Assembly: GCA_947448795.1 (NCBI GenBank)
Contig: CANFOZ010000013.1
Span: 1 to 47,250 of the forward strand
DNA length: 47,250 nt
Reading direction: 5' to 3'
Origin: Bacteroidota bacterium
GTDB lineage: Bacteria > Bacteroidota > Bacteroidia > AKYH767-A > JAHEYN01
Part shown: positions 1 to 8,500 of the stretch, in pieces
Position numbering within the stretch: position 1 is the stretch's first letter
Layout of the letters: every line of letters begins with the position of its first letter
Program-made: the position numbers and the translations under genes
The notes under the pieces: generated by a model
What the model saw: only the letters and a program-made list of their open reading frames with translations
What the model was told of the DNA's origin: nothing
Database searches by the model: none

Positions 1-1277
1 CTTGATTTTACACGGATGTAGTAATTGCATCCCGGTGGCACATTAGGAGAATTTGGGATCACACCCGAAATAGAACCGGGAGGCGAAGCGGGGTAGTTAG
101 CATCCGATGGCAAGGTGCCTAAAATAGTGAATGGTGGACTTGATGGGAAGACGCCATTGGAGTCGGATAGCTGCGCAGAATACAGGTTGTTTACGAATAC
201 CCCTGTGGAGAAAAAGGGAACATCGATTACGCTGTTTATACACACCGCATTAGAGTCGCGCGTTACAGCCGGTTGTATGGTTGTAATGGTATTGGGGCAG
301 TTGTATATGGTGAAGCAGGCACTCGCAATACCAACAATAGGTGGGGGTGGAGGGTTGTCTCTGCTGAACCTGATTTTGTAGCAATTGCCTGGTAAAATAT
401 TGGCCGGCAAGGGCACATTGACGAAGAAATTTATCAAGCCGAGTGGGATGATGTAATATTGTGGAGGAAAGAGCGCATTCGGAAAATTTCCAGTTGCATC
501 AGAAAGTTCTAGGATGTAGTTTCCATCACAAAGGGTATCTGATATTACAATGTTGGCCAAAATACTTGTGCCTTGACATACCGAGTCGGTCAAAACATTA
601 ACATGAATTGAATCCATGCTGACGGTGCTGTAAAAGCCTACGATGCGAATATCGTCGACTGCAAAGCCAGCAGGATTTACTTGTGTTCCAGCGTCATTAA
701 TCCAACGAAAGGCAAACTGTAGGTTAGAGGCATCTACGAAGTCAGGGTTACTAATAATTTCATATCGCCACTTATACGCATCGTTGTATTGGGTTGCGCC
801 TGTTTGTGTCCATGGGCCGCCGTTTTTGCGGTAATAAACTTCAGCATAGGCTGTGGAAGAGCCGTGAACGGTGTAGAAAAAGGAAAAGTTAACGCTGTTG
901 AATCCGTATGTGCAGGCCGATCCGGTCATGTAAGCAAAGCGGTCGGAGGCGTTGCCTGGGTTAAAATTGGCATTCATTGCCGCCGATCCATTGTCTTGAA
1001 TATGTAGGTATCGACTGTAGGGTGCGCCGCTTATGGTTCCGCCAAAGGTGCTATCTTGTGAATAGGTGTTGCTGTATCCACCAACACCTGTAAAAGCGCT
1101 GTTGATAAGCCATTGGTTGCTTCCCAGGTTTGCTCCAACACCACCGCTAGTAAGGTCCATATTGGGAAAGGCATTCTCGAAATCCTCGCCATAAAGCTGG
1201 ATAGACTGGGCCTGGAGAGTAGAAATTGATAGCGTCGTCAGAATAAAAACGACCAACCAAATTTTAAGCGTTGTCAT
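1..1277 (-). CDS. Secreted protein with MAM/jelly-roll-like N-terminal domain, 3' end outside window
   Basis: This is an open frame of 425 codons reading from ATG at 1277 to the window edge with no stop, so the C-terminus is missing. The first 24 residues form a signal peptide (charged start, hydrophobic core, ending LQAQ before SIQLYGEDFE). Residues about 25-215 look like an extracellular jelly-roll of the MAM/concanavalin type: a Y-G-E-D-F-E-N opening and a closing F-A-V-D-D-I-R-I segment are typical of Bacteroidota surface proteins. After that come cysteine-containing, proline-rich stretches that resemble Ig-like modules. It lies 61 bp after uvrA on the same strand. A T9SS C-terminal domain is likely but lies outside the window. 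Secretion is well supported; the role (adhesin or secreted enzyme) is not determinable. Confidence 0.8.
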   Translation of the reverse strand, partial: MTTLKIWLVVFILTTLSISTLQAQSIQLYGEDFENAFPNMDLTSGGVGANLGSNQWLINSAFTGVGGYSNTYSQDSTFGGTISGAPYSRYLHIQDNGSAAMNANFNPGNASDRFAYMTGSACTYGFNSVNFSFFYTVHGSSTAYAEVYYRKNGGPWTQTGATQYNDAYKWRYEIISNPDFVDASNLQFAFRWINDAGTQVNPAGFAVDDIRIVGFYSTVSMDSIHVNVLTDSVCQGTSILANIVISDTLCDGNYILELSDATGNFPNALFPPQYYIIPLGLINFFVNVPLPANILPGNCYKIRFSRDNPPPPPIVGIASACFTIYNCPNTITTIQPAVTRDSNAVCINSVIDVPFFSTGVFVNNLYSAQLSDSNGVFPSSPPFTILGTLPSDANYPASPPGSISGVIPNSPNVPPGCNYYIRVKS

Positions 1278-1284
1278 GTGAAGG

Positions 1285-1338
1285 TCAAAGTATGGATTAA
1301 AGGTATAAAATTAATTAATACCTCGAAAAATACTTTGA
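1285..1338. repeat. Nested inverted repeats between uvrA and the partial secreted gene
   Basis: The outer arms are TCAAAGTAT (1285-1293) and ATACTTTGA (1330-1338), nine matching bases. The inner arms are AGGTAT (1301-1306) and ATACCT (1318-1323), separated by AT-rich sequence. The element begins right after the uvrA stop codon and ends 8 bp before the next start codon. It could be a uvrA terminator hairpin without a clear U-tract, or an operator: the left arm contains TACTTTG, close to the -7 consensus for the minus-strand gene. The arms are visible; the function is inference. Confidence 0.5.
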
Positions 1339-4266
1339 TTATAGCACCAAATGTGCTCCTGTAGCGGATTCTTTGCATAGCACAAGATCCTCTGGTGTGC
1401 CGGCAAAAACAAGTTGGCCGCCACCATCACCACCATCAGGTCCTAAGTCAATAACCCAATCTGCATTGCGAATAATCTCTGGGTTGTGTTCGATGATTAG
1501 AACTGTATTACCGGCTGCTACTAAACGATCGAAGCAGTAAAGCAATTTGTTGATGTCGTGGAAATGCAAGCCCGTTGTTGGTTCATCAAATAAAAATAAC
1601 GTATGGTTTTTGCTATTTTCTTTGCTGAAAAAGGTGGCTAGCTTAATACGTTGGGCCTCTCCGCCCGAAAGCGTACTCGCAGGCTGTCCCAAGCGCACAT
1701 AGCCAAGGCCAACCTCAGCCAAAGGCTTCAGTTTTTCTACGATGCGTCGGCAATCGTTGTGGTCGATTTCGCCAAAGAATTGGATCGACTCATCGACGGT
1801 CATACACAAGATGTCGTGTATGTTTTTTCCTTGTACCATCACATCGAGCACCTCGTCGCGAAACTGTTTTCCATTGCAAGTTTCACAGGTGAGGTGTATG
1901 TCTGCCATGAATTGCATTTCGATAATCACCACCCCTGAACCTTCGCACACTTCACATCGTCCTCCATCCACATTGAACGAGAAGTGCGATGGTTTGTAGC
2001 CGCGTGTAACGGCCAATGCCTGAGCAGCGAAAATCGAACGAATGTCGTCGTATGCTTTTATGTAGGTCACTGGATTAGAGCGCGAGGATTTACCAATTGG
2101 GTTTTGATCTACGAATTCAATATCCTTGATCATATTCATGTCGCCACTGATGGAATCGTGCTTTCCACCTGCTTCGCCAAAACCGTTCAGGTGTTTCTTT
2201 AATGCTGGATAGAGAATCGTTTTTACCAATGACGATTTGCCGGAACCGCTAACACCAGTGATAACGGACATGACATTTAAAGGAAAACGAACATTGATGT
2301 TTTGCAAGTTGTTTTCCCTCGCTCCATGAATGTCGATGAATTGGTTCCACTTTCGGCGTTCGGTGCGCATGGTGTTGTTCAATCGACCGGTGAGATAATC
2401 AGCTGTCAGACTGTTTTTAGCGGTCATGAGTTCTTCCAAAGAGCCATCGAAGGTGAGGGTGCCTCCTTCAGAACCGGCGCCAGGTCCAAGATCAAGCAGA
2501 TGGTCGGCGGCACGCATGATTTCTTCGTCGTGCTCAACTACGATAACCGTATTGCCTAAGTCGCGCAGGGCTTTAAGAATGCCAATCAAACGCATGGTGT
2601 CGCGCGGATGCAGGCCGATGCTTGGCTCATCCAAAATATACATGGACCCAACTAGACTGCTGCCTAATGCGGTTGCTAGATTGATGCGTTGTGATTCGCC
2701 ACCAGAGAGTGTGTTTGAGAGTCTATTAAGCGTGAGGTATCCGAGGCCTACCTCGTCCAGGTAATTTAATCGGTTGCCGATTTCTAATAGAATTCGTTTA
2801 GCAATCGCTTTTTCACTGGAGCTAAGCACCGGAATGTCTGTTCTTTCTTCGACAATGCTGCGGAAAAATGCAAGTCCGTCGCGCACTTGCATCAACACGA
2901 GTTCAGAAATTGATTTGCCGCAGACCTTCACATACGATGCGTCTTTGCGCAAACGCGTGCCACGGCAATCGGGGCAACTGGTTCGCCCGCGGTAGCGCGA
3001 AAGCATGACGCGATATTGAATCTTGTAGCTTTGTTCTTCAAGGTGCTTGAAGAATTGATTCAAGCCTTCGAAATAGCTGTTTCCTGTCCACAGCAGTTCG
3101 CGCTGTGCAGCTGTTAATTCCTTGTATGGTCGATGTATTGGAAAGTCGAATTTGTAGGCTTGCAAAATGAGGCGCTCGTTCCATTCTCGCATCTTCTCGC
3201 CTTTCCAGCAGGCAATGGCCTCTTGATAAATGGACAGGCTCTGGTCGGGCACCACGAGGGATTCTTCAATACCGGTGACTTGACCAAATCCTTCACAGCG
3301 TTTACAAGCGCCGTAGGGGTTGTTAAAAGAAAAAAGGTGAACAGAAGGCTCCTCGAAGGTGATTCCATCGAGTTCAAATTTATTGGAGAAATCGGTGGCT
3401 GTCCCTTTTCCATGCTTTGCATCCTCTGACTCAAGCAAACGACATTCACCCATTCCTTCGGCGAAGGCGATTTGAACCGAATCGGCTATACGCGATGCGA
3501 GGTCATCTTGATCAGTTATCTCAAATCGGTCAATCAAGATGAACATTGGATCTTCTTGAATCTCAGGACTGGGAGCGCTTATTTGCTCCACGGCCGCTTT
3601 TTTTGATTTCGTGCTTTTTGCTTTTACAGGTTTCTCTTTTTCCTTTGATAGCTCGGCTTCGAAGGCGCTATTCTGAGCATCTTCTATTTTCACCATTTCG
3701 CCCTTATGGAGGATACGTGAAAAGCCTTTTTGCATAAGGATGGCGAATTCATCCGCTAATGGCCGGCCTTCGGTAAGCCGAAGCGGAGCGAGCAGGAACC
3801 AGCGGCTGCCCATTGTTTCCATCAAAAGAAAATCCACCACATCGGTTACGGTGTTGCGCTTCACTGCTTGTCCAGAGATCGGGGATAGGGTGATTCCGAT
3901 TCGCGCATAAAGCAATTTGAGATAATCGTAAATCTCTGTCGAGGTGCCAACGGTGGAGCGAGGGTTGCGGGAATTTACTTTTTGCTCGATAGCAATTGCT
4001 GGGGAAATGCCTTTGATATCATCAACATCCGGTTTATCCATACGACCAATAAATTGGCGCACATACGCTGATAAACTTTCTGCATAGCGTCTTTGCCCTT
4101 CAGCGAATAAGGTATCGAAGGCCAACGAGGATTTGCCTGATCCGCTCACGCCGGTGATCACCGTTAGTTTGTTGCGCGGTATTGAAACGGATACATTCTT
4201 CAGGTTATGTACCCTGGAGTTTTTAATGGTAATAAATTTGCGGGTATCCACTGCCGTTTCACTCAT
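1339..4266 (-). CDS. uvrA: Excinuclease ABC subunit UvrA
   Basis: This 975-residue protein is the damage-recognition ATPase of nucleotide excision repair, working as a dimer that loads UvrB on lesions. Both ABC modules are complete: Walker A GVSGSGKSS at 39-47 and 671-679, signatures LSGGESQR (520-527) and LSGGEAQR (866-873), and Walker B with DEPSIGLH and DEPTTGLH near 546 and 894. The C-terminal zinc module is intact (C771, C774, C794, C797), and CPDC lies at 431-434. The first zinc module keeps only CKRC (321-324); the partner CxxC is replaced by DGITFEEP, which I recall as common in Bacteroidota UvrA. A lysine-rich insert with low-complexity character occupies about 207-240. A TAAATTTG box at 4302-4309 on this strand is a likely -7 element. 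The gene is divergent from the sigma factor. Confidence 0.97.
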   Translation of the reverse strand: MSETAVDTRKFITIKNSRVHNLKNVSVSIPRNKLTVITGVSGSGKSSLAFDTLFAEGQRRYAESLSAYVRQFIGRMDKPDVDDIKGISPAIAIEQKVNSRNPRSTVGTSTEIYDYLKLLYARIGITLSPISGQAVKRNTVTDVVDFLLMETMGSRWFLLAPLRLTEGRPLADEFAILMQKGFSRILHKGEMVKIEDAQNSAFEAELSKEKEKPVKAKSTKSKKAAVEQISAPSPEIQEDPMFILIDRFEITDQDDLASRIADSVQIAFAEGMGECRLLESEDAKHGKGTATDFSNKFELDGITFEEPSVHLFSFNNPYGACKRCEGFGQVTGIEESLVVPDQSLSIYQEAIACWKGEKMREWNERLILQAYKFDFPIHRPYKELTAAQRELLWTGNSYFEGLNQFFKHLEEQSYKIQYRVMLSRYRGRTSCPDCRGTRLRKDASYVKVCGKSISELVLMQVRDGLAFFRSIVEERTDIPVLSSSEKAIAKRILLEIGNRLNYLDEVGLGYLTLNRLSNTLSGGESQRINLATALGSSLVGSMYILDEPSIGLHPRDTMRLIGILKALRDLGNTVIVVEHDEEIMRAADHLLDLGPGAGSEGGTLTFDGSLEELMTAKNSLTADYLTGRLNNTMRTERRKWNQFIDIHGARENNLQNINVRFPLNVMSVITGVSGSGKSSLVKTILYPALKKHLNGFGEAGGKHDSISGDMNMIKDIEFVDQNPIGKSSRSNPVTYIKAYDDIRSIFAAQALAVTRGYKPSHFSFNVDGGRCEVCEGSGVVIIEMQFMADIHLTCETCNGKQFRDEVLDVMVQGKNIHDILCMTVDESIQFFGEIDHNDCRRIVEKLKPLAEVGLGYVRLGQPASTLSGGEAQRIKLATFFSKENSKNHTLFLFDEPTTGLHFHDINKLLYCFDRLVAAGNTVLIIEHNPEIIRNADWVIDLGPDGGDGGGQLVFAGTPEDLVLCKESATGAHLVL

Positions 4267-4301
4267 GCATTCTATGTTTTACCTATATTCTAAAAAGGGC
4301 T

Positions 4302-4309
4302 CAAATTTA
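4302..4309 (-). promoter_or_regulatory. Predicted -7 element of uvrA
   Basis: The minus-strand sequence TAAATTTG matches the Bacteroidota -7 consensus TAnnTTTG and lies 35 bp upstream of the uvrA ATG. No convincing -33 TTG was found at the usual spacing, so this is a motif-level call. Confidence 0.45.
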
Positions 4310-4371
4310 CTGAAAAATACGATGTCTAGCGAGGCGTTGTATTACATGAATTTGGAATTTGTAAAATTAAA

Positions 4372-4410
4372 TTTGGATTTTTTGGATTTTGGTGTTATCT
4401 TTGAAACACC
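4372..4410 (+). promoter_or_regulatory. Predicted promoter of the ECF sigma gene with an overlapping dyad
   Basis: TTTG at 4372-4375 and TATCTTTG at 4396-4403 are separated by 20 bases and fit the Bacteroidota TTTG/TAnnTTTG promoter. An inverted repeat GGTGTT (4391-4396), 8 bases, AACACC (4405-4410) straddles the -7 box and the expected start site, which suggests an operator. The leader would be about 120 nt. A second TATACTTTG at about 4425 is an alternative -7 element. Confidence 0.5.
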
Positions 4411-4519
4411 TTGAACGATTATACTTTGTTTGGTATAATTAATTAATAATTTAAACTGGAGGACCGTTATCGCTTAGACTTCTACTTAATTAAAGTTTTT
4501 TATTCACTTTATTTAAAAC

Positions 4520-4526
4520 AGGAGGT
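4520..4526 (+). promoter_or_regulatory. Strong Shine-Dalgarno sequence of the ECF sigma gene
   Basis: AGGAGGT stands 5 bases before the ATG at 4532 and can form seven consecutive pairs with the usual 16S rRNA 3' tail. Bacteroidota genes generally lack such a site because their ribosomes hide the anti-Shine-Dalgarno. No other start I examined closely in this window has a comparable match. Confidence 0.75.
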
Positions 4527-4531
4527 AAGCT

Positions 4532-5116
4532 ATGCGTGTCAATCCGATCACAGACAGGGATCTGTTAAATCAGTACCTGCAAGGTAATCAAGCCGCTTTT
4601 TCAACATTATTGTCTCGCCATCGCGAGCGTATTTTTTCGTCCATCTATTTCTTGGTCCGCGATCAGGAGTTGGCCGAAGATATTTTTCAGGACACCTTTA
4701 TCAAAATCATCAACAAGATTCGTGATGGTAAGTATAGGGAGGAGGATAAGTTTTTGCCATGGGCTGTATGTATTGCTCATAATCTCGTTATCGATTATTT
4801 CCGTAAGGAAAAACAGATGCCTAAAGTTCGGGACGGGGAGGAGTATAGTGTGTTTGATCGGATGAAAAGCCGCGAAAAGAATTGCCATGAAATCATGGTT
4901 GAGGATCAGCGTCGCAACACGGTTCGTGAGATGATTACTAAATTACCTGATGAACAGCGCGAAGTGCTTATCATGCGAATCTATGCAGAGCTTAGCTTTA
5001 AAGAAATTGCTGAGATTACAGGAGTGAGCATCAATACGGCTTTAGGGCGTATGCGTTATGCGCTGATTCACCTTCGTGGCATAATGGAAAAAAACGGAAT
5101 CGCTTCCTATATCTAA
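4532..5116 (+). CDS. ECF-type RNA polymerase sigma factor
   Basis: This 194-residue protein has the two-domain layout of extracytoplasmic-function sigma factors. Region 2 spans about residues 8-95 (AAFSTLLSRHRERIF, then LAEDIFQDTFIKI for region 2.2 and a W-x2-CIAHNLVIDYFR segment for region 2.3/2.4). Region 4 spans about 130-187, with LPDEQREVLIMR leading into the helix-turn-helix LSFKEIAEITGVSINTALGRM. It would direct core polymerase to a small regulon. The start is fixed by the AGGAGGT site 5 bases upstream. A hairpin terminator follows 16 bp after the stop, and then a small anti-sigma-like gene. The signal and targets are unknown. The family assignment is firm; the pairing with the downstream gene is inference. 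Confidence 0.95.
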   Translation: MRVNPITDRDLLNQYLQGNQAAFSTLLSRHRERIFSSIYFLVRDQELAEDIFQDTFIKIINKIRDGKYREEDKFLPWAVCIAHNLVIDYFRKEKQMPKVRDGEEYSVFDRMKSREKNCHEIMVEDQRRNTVREMITKLPDEQREVLIMRIYAELSFKEIAEITGVSINTALGRMRYALIHLRGIMEKNGIASYI

Positions 5117-5132
5117 CAAAACTCATCTTCTA

Positions 5133-5168
5133 AAAAAGCATCTGCCTTTGTGGTAGGTGCTTTTTTTT
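5133..5168 (+). terminator. Rho-independent terminator after the sigma gene
   Basis: A stem (GCATCTGCC against GGTAGGTGC, with G-U pairs, plus flanking A:T pairs), a 5-base loop (5147-5151) and a run of nine or more T from 5161 form a good intrinsic terminator. It lies between the sigma gene and the small downstream gene, so the latter is expressed either by read-through or from its own promoter. Confidence 0.85.
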
Positions 5169-5246
5169 TGCGGTGTACAATAATTTTACAAAAGTGCGGT
5201 TATAGTGGGGTATGATAATCGAATTACTAACCAATTTAATAAGCCT

Positions 5247-5465
5247 ATGCAGCAAAACACTACATTCAACGATTTACTTGTTTTTGCCTTTAACGAGACG
5301 CAGCTTGCCGACACGGTTCGAATTGCTAATGAGCTCGAGTCAAACCCGGATGTTCACTATCATTTCAGCGAGCTACTCGATACGCTAAAAGGCGTTCGTG
5401 AGGCGGTGCTTAGTCCCTCCGACAAGGTGGTGCAGACTATTCTGTCGTATGCAGCAACGAAGTAA
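5247..5465 (+). CDS. Small protein resembling a zinc-less, soluble anti-sigma domain
   Basis: This 72-residue protein starts at ATG 5247; an in-frame GTG at 5205 would add 14 residues, but ATG begins the conserved-looking part. The pattern DLLVFAFNETQLADTVRIANELESN followed by a second amphipathic helix (HFSELLDTLKGVREAVLS) resembles the two-helix N-terminal core of anti-sigma factors (D-L-L-x-Y-x-x-N-E ... L-x-x-x-P). It has no HxxxCxxC zinc site and no membrane segment. Its place directly after an ECF sigma gene supports a sigma-binding role. I do not recognise a named family; the function is inference from context and pattern. Confidence 0.65.
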   Translation: MQQNTTFNDLLVFAFNETQLADTVRIANELESNPDVHYHFSELLDTLKGVREAVLSPSDKVVQTILSYAATK

Positions 5466-5503
5466 AAGAAAAAGGCGATGGATTACCATCGCCTTTTTCT
5501 TTT
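5464..5503. terminator. Bidirectional terminator with an 18-bp perfect stem
   Basis: AAAAGAAAAAGGCGATGG (5464-5481), loop ATTA and CCATCGCCTTTTTCTTTT (5486-5503) form a perfect 18-bp stem with A-rich and T-rich ends on both strands. It separates the small anti-sigma-like gene (+) from the large adhesin gene (-) that ends at 5517. Confidence 0.93.
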
Positions 5504-5516
5504 ATAAAACGACCTG

Positions 5517-8500
5517 CTATTTGCTGCTAGCCATGTGCAAGAAGCCCTTTAGTTCGGGATTGGTTTGGACAGTGTAGGTCTTGCCGTTGTGGCCAATGCC
5601 TTTTGCAATGTAGAAATACACCCCATCATCTACGAGCTGCCCACTTTTATTTCGGCCATCCCATCCATTATCAACGCCATGGTATTCACCAACTTTGGTT
5701 CCCCAGCGATTATAAATATCTACATCGAGTTCAGCCATTCCCTCTGTTTTAACCTGAAAGAGATCATTGTGTCCGTCGCCATCAGGAGTGAAAATGTTGA
5801 AGGTGTGTATTTGTACGCTGTCATTGACTACAATGAGCACACTGTCTTGAGTTGAGCACTGGTGGTTGAAATTTGTTGCAGTCAAGATTACTTCGAATAC
5901 GCCTGCCGTTTCAAAAGTATATTTAGGAGCTTCATCTGAAGATGTTCCCCCGTCGGCAAAATTCCATGCATAGTAAGACGTGTTTGCCGCCGCGCTATCC
6001 GTAAAGTTAACATCCAGAGGCACAGTGCCAAGAAATGGAGTAGCTGATATATTAACCACAGGATTAGGCAAAATGGTAAGGACGAAGACATCGGTGCTGC
6101 TACAACCCGCGCTCGAGGTACCCGTTACAGAATAGGTGGTTGTTGTTTGTGGGCAGGCGATCGGATTAGATCCTGTTACGGTGTTAAGTCCAGTAGCTGG
6201 ATTCCAAACATAGGTAGCTGCGCCTGTTGCGTTTAAGGTGAAGCAGCTTCCCGCACAAATTGAATCGTCGATACCTGCACTTACTGTTGGGTAATCGTTA
6301 ATAGTAAAGGTTATCTGTGTACAGTTGGAGCAGAAGGGTGCGTTCGGCATGCTAAAGCAATACTGAATCGTATGTTGACCATTCGATAAAGAAGCAGGGA
6401 GCAATGAAGCACCCGCAACTCCGTCGATGCTAAATGAACCACCAGCTGGAGTTCCGATAAGCGTAACCGCAGCTGACGAGTGACAGTAGTTGGCGTTGTT
6501 TGGAACATTCGTAATATTCACAATTGGCAATGCTACAACGCTGTCAGTCAATACGATTGGCATATGCGGACAGTTCGTTAGCGGGTCGGTGTAGTGGTAG
6601 GTGATGGTATGTGGACCCAGTCCTGCTGTTGCCGGATTGAAGATGCTGTCGGTCATGCCAACGCCAACAAAAGTACCTCCTGCAGGAAGTCCGTGCAAGG
6701 TATCTAAGCCACCATCGATACAATAATAGATATCAAATCCTTGAATGGAGCTATTCCCTACAGGGACAATATGGGTGGTCATTATCGTATCATCCATGCA
6801 ACCGTTAATATCGGTATATGTATAGGTGACATTTGTATATCCTCCGATAATAGTGAGTGGATTAAAAAGGCTATCCGATTCGATACCTGCACCAGTGAAC
6901 ACCCCGAATGGTTGTGTAACGCCATCGCCAATGGATGGAGACGGAGTAAGGGTTACAAGCGGATTGGTTTGACAATAGATGGTGTCTAGTCCTGCGAAGC
7001 TCGCTATTGGTAATGGATTATAATTCACGGTCATCACATCACTAGCTGTACATCCTGCGATATCAGTAACGGTAAGTGTGTATGTTGTTGTAGCACCTAG
7101 CGCAGCAATAAACGGATGTAAAACAGTAGCGCTGCTTAGATAGGTTGAAGGTGTCCACAGCACTTGGAAGGCGTTAACAGCGGTTGGGTTCATTAGCGTC
7201 ATTGTATCGCCTGCACAAATGCCTACATCAGGACCGCAGTTTGTTAATGGGTTTGATACGCCGATAGCAATGGTATCAATCGTGGTACAGCCATTCAATA
7301 TGTTTACTACAGTAAGCGTATGCACATAGTCGGCGAGGTCGTGTGTATATGGATTTGCAATAGTTGAGTCAGATACATGTGTTCCATCGCTCCAATTGTA
7401 TGTCAACACGGAAGTATCTACAGGGTAGTTACAGGTGTTTAAAGTGAGTTGCGGACGTCGATTCTGGGTTGTCGCATTTGTTAAAGAACAACCCTCCAAA
7501 GCACCCGTGTTGGCAACATCTCCTGCAGAGCAAGCATAACCAACCTGCGAGAGACTGAGGATGTCGTCGCCGCCTAGAGATGCAGCGGTGTTGTGATAAC
7601 AAACCTCGATAATTAAGTTTTGTGTTCCATCCCAAACATAGGGAACATCGAGATGGAAGAGGTTTAAGCCAGGTGTTGTTGAATAGTCAACGGGGCCAAA
7701 TACGGTTGACATGCCACCTTGAAAACTTGCCGCAAGCGTCGAGAACGGGGAGCAACCCATTTTTATAGTCAAGCCATTGAATGGGTCTGTCGAAAGTTTG
7801 TTGGCCACTGTAAATCCAATCTCTGCAATCTTACCTGCACTAAAGCCCGCGGCTTGCAAATCGGCGCTTGTGTATAGCATCTGAACACGCCCGTCAAGTT
7901 TGGTGCCTGGAAATAGGCCACGAACCGTGTTGGATGTGTTAACTATTCCTACTGAATGATTGTCTAAGCTAGCACCACACTGCACCGTGGAAATAGCACA
8001 TCCAGGGGGTGGTATACCTGGGCCCCACGTTATATCAAGTTGCGTACTGTCGCCCGTACAGAAAAACAAGGGGTTTCCAGGAGCAACAGAGGCAATAGCC
8101 GGTGGAGGAAAGTTTGGTCCAACAAAGATATTGATGCTATCCGTTAGGGAGCAGCCTAATTCGTTGGTAAGTGTTACGTAATACTGGAATACACCGGCAG
8201 TGCTGAAGTTAGCTATTGGGTTGCTTATCGTGGAATCGTTTAGGTTGTTGTTCGGTGTCCAGAGATAGGTGAATACGCCATTTCCGATGGGTGTCACCTC
8301 CATTTGCACACCTTGCGATAGGCACACCGTGTCGGAGGCTTGTGATATGGTGTGGTCGAAGGTGTTTGTTACAAAAATAGTAACTGTATCTTGGTTAAAA
8401 CAGGTGGCCGTGAGATCGGAAGTTACAACGTAGGTTGTTGTTTGAGATGGTGTTGCAATCGGATCTTGACAGGGGTTGCATGTGAAATTTGTTCCCACTG

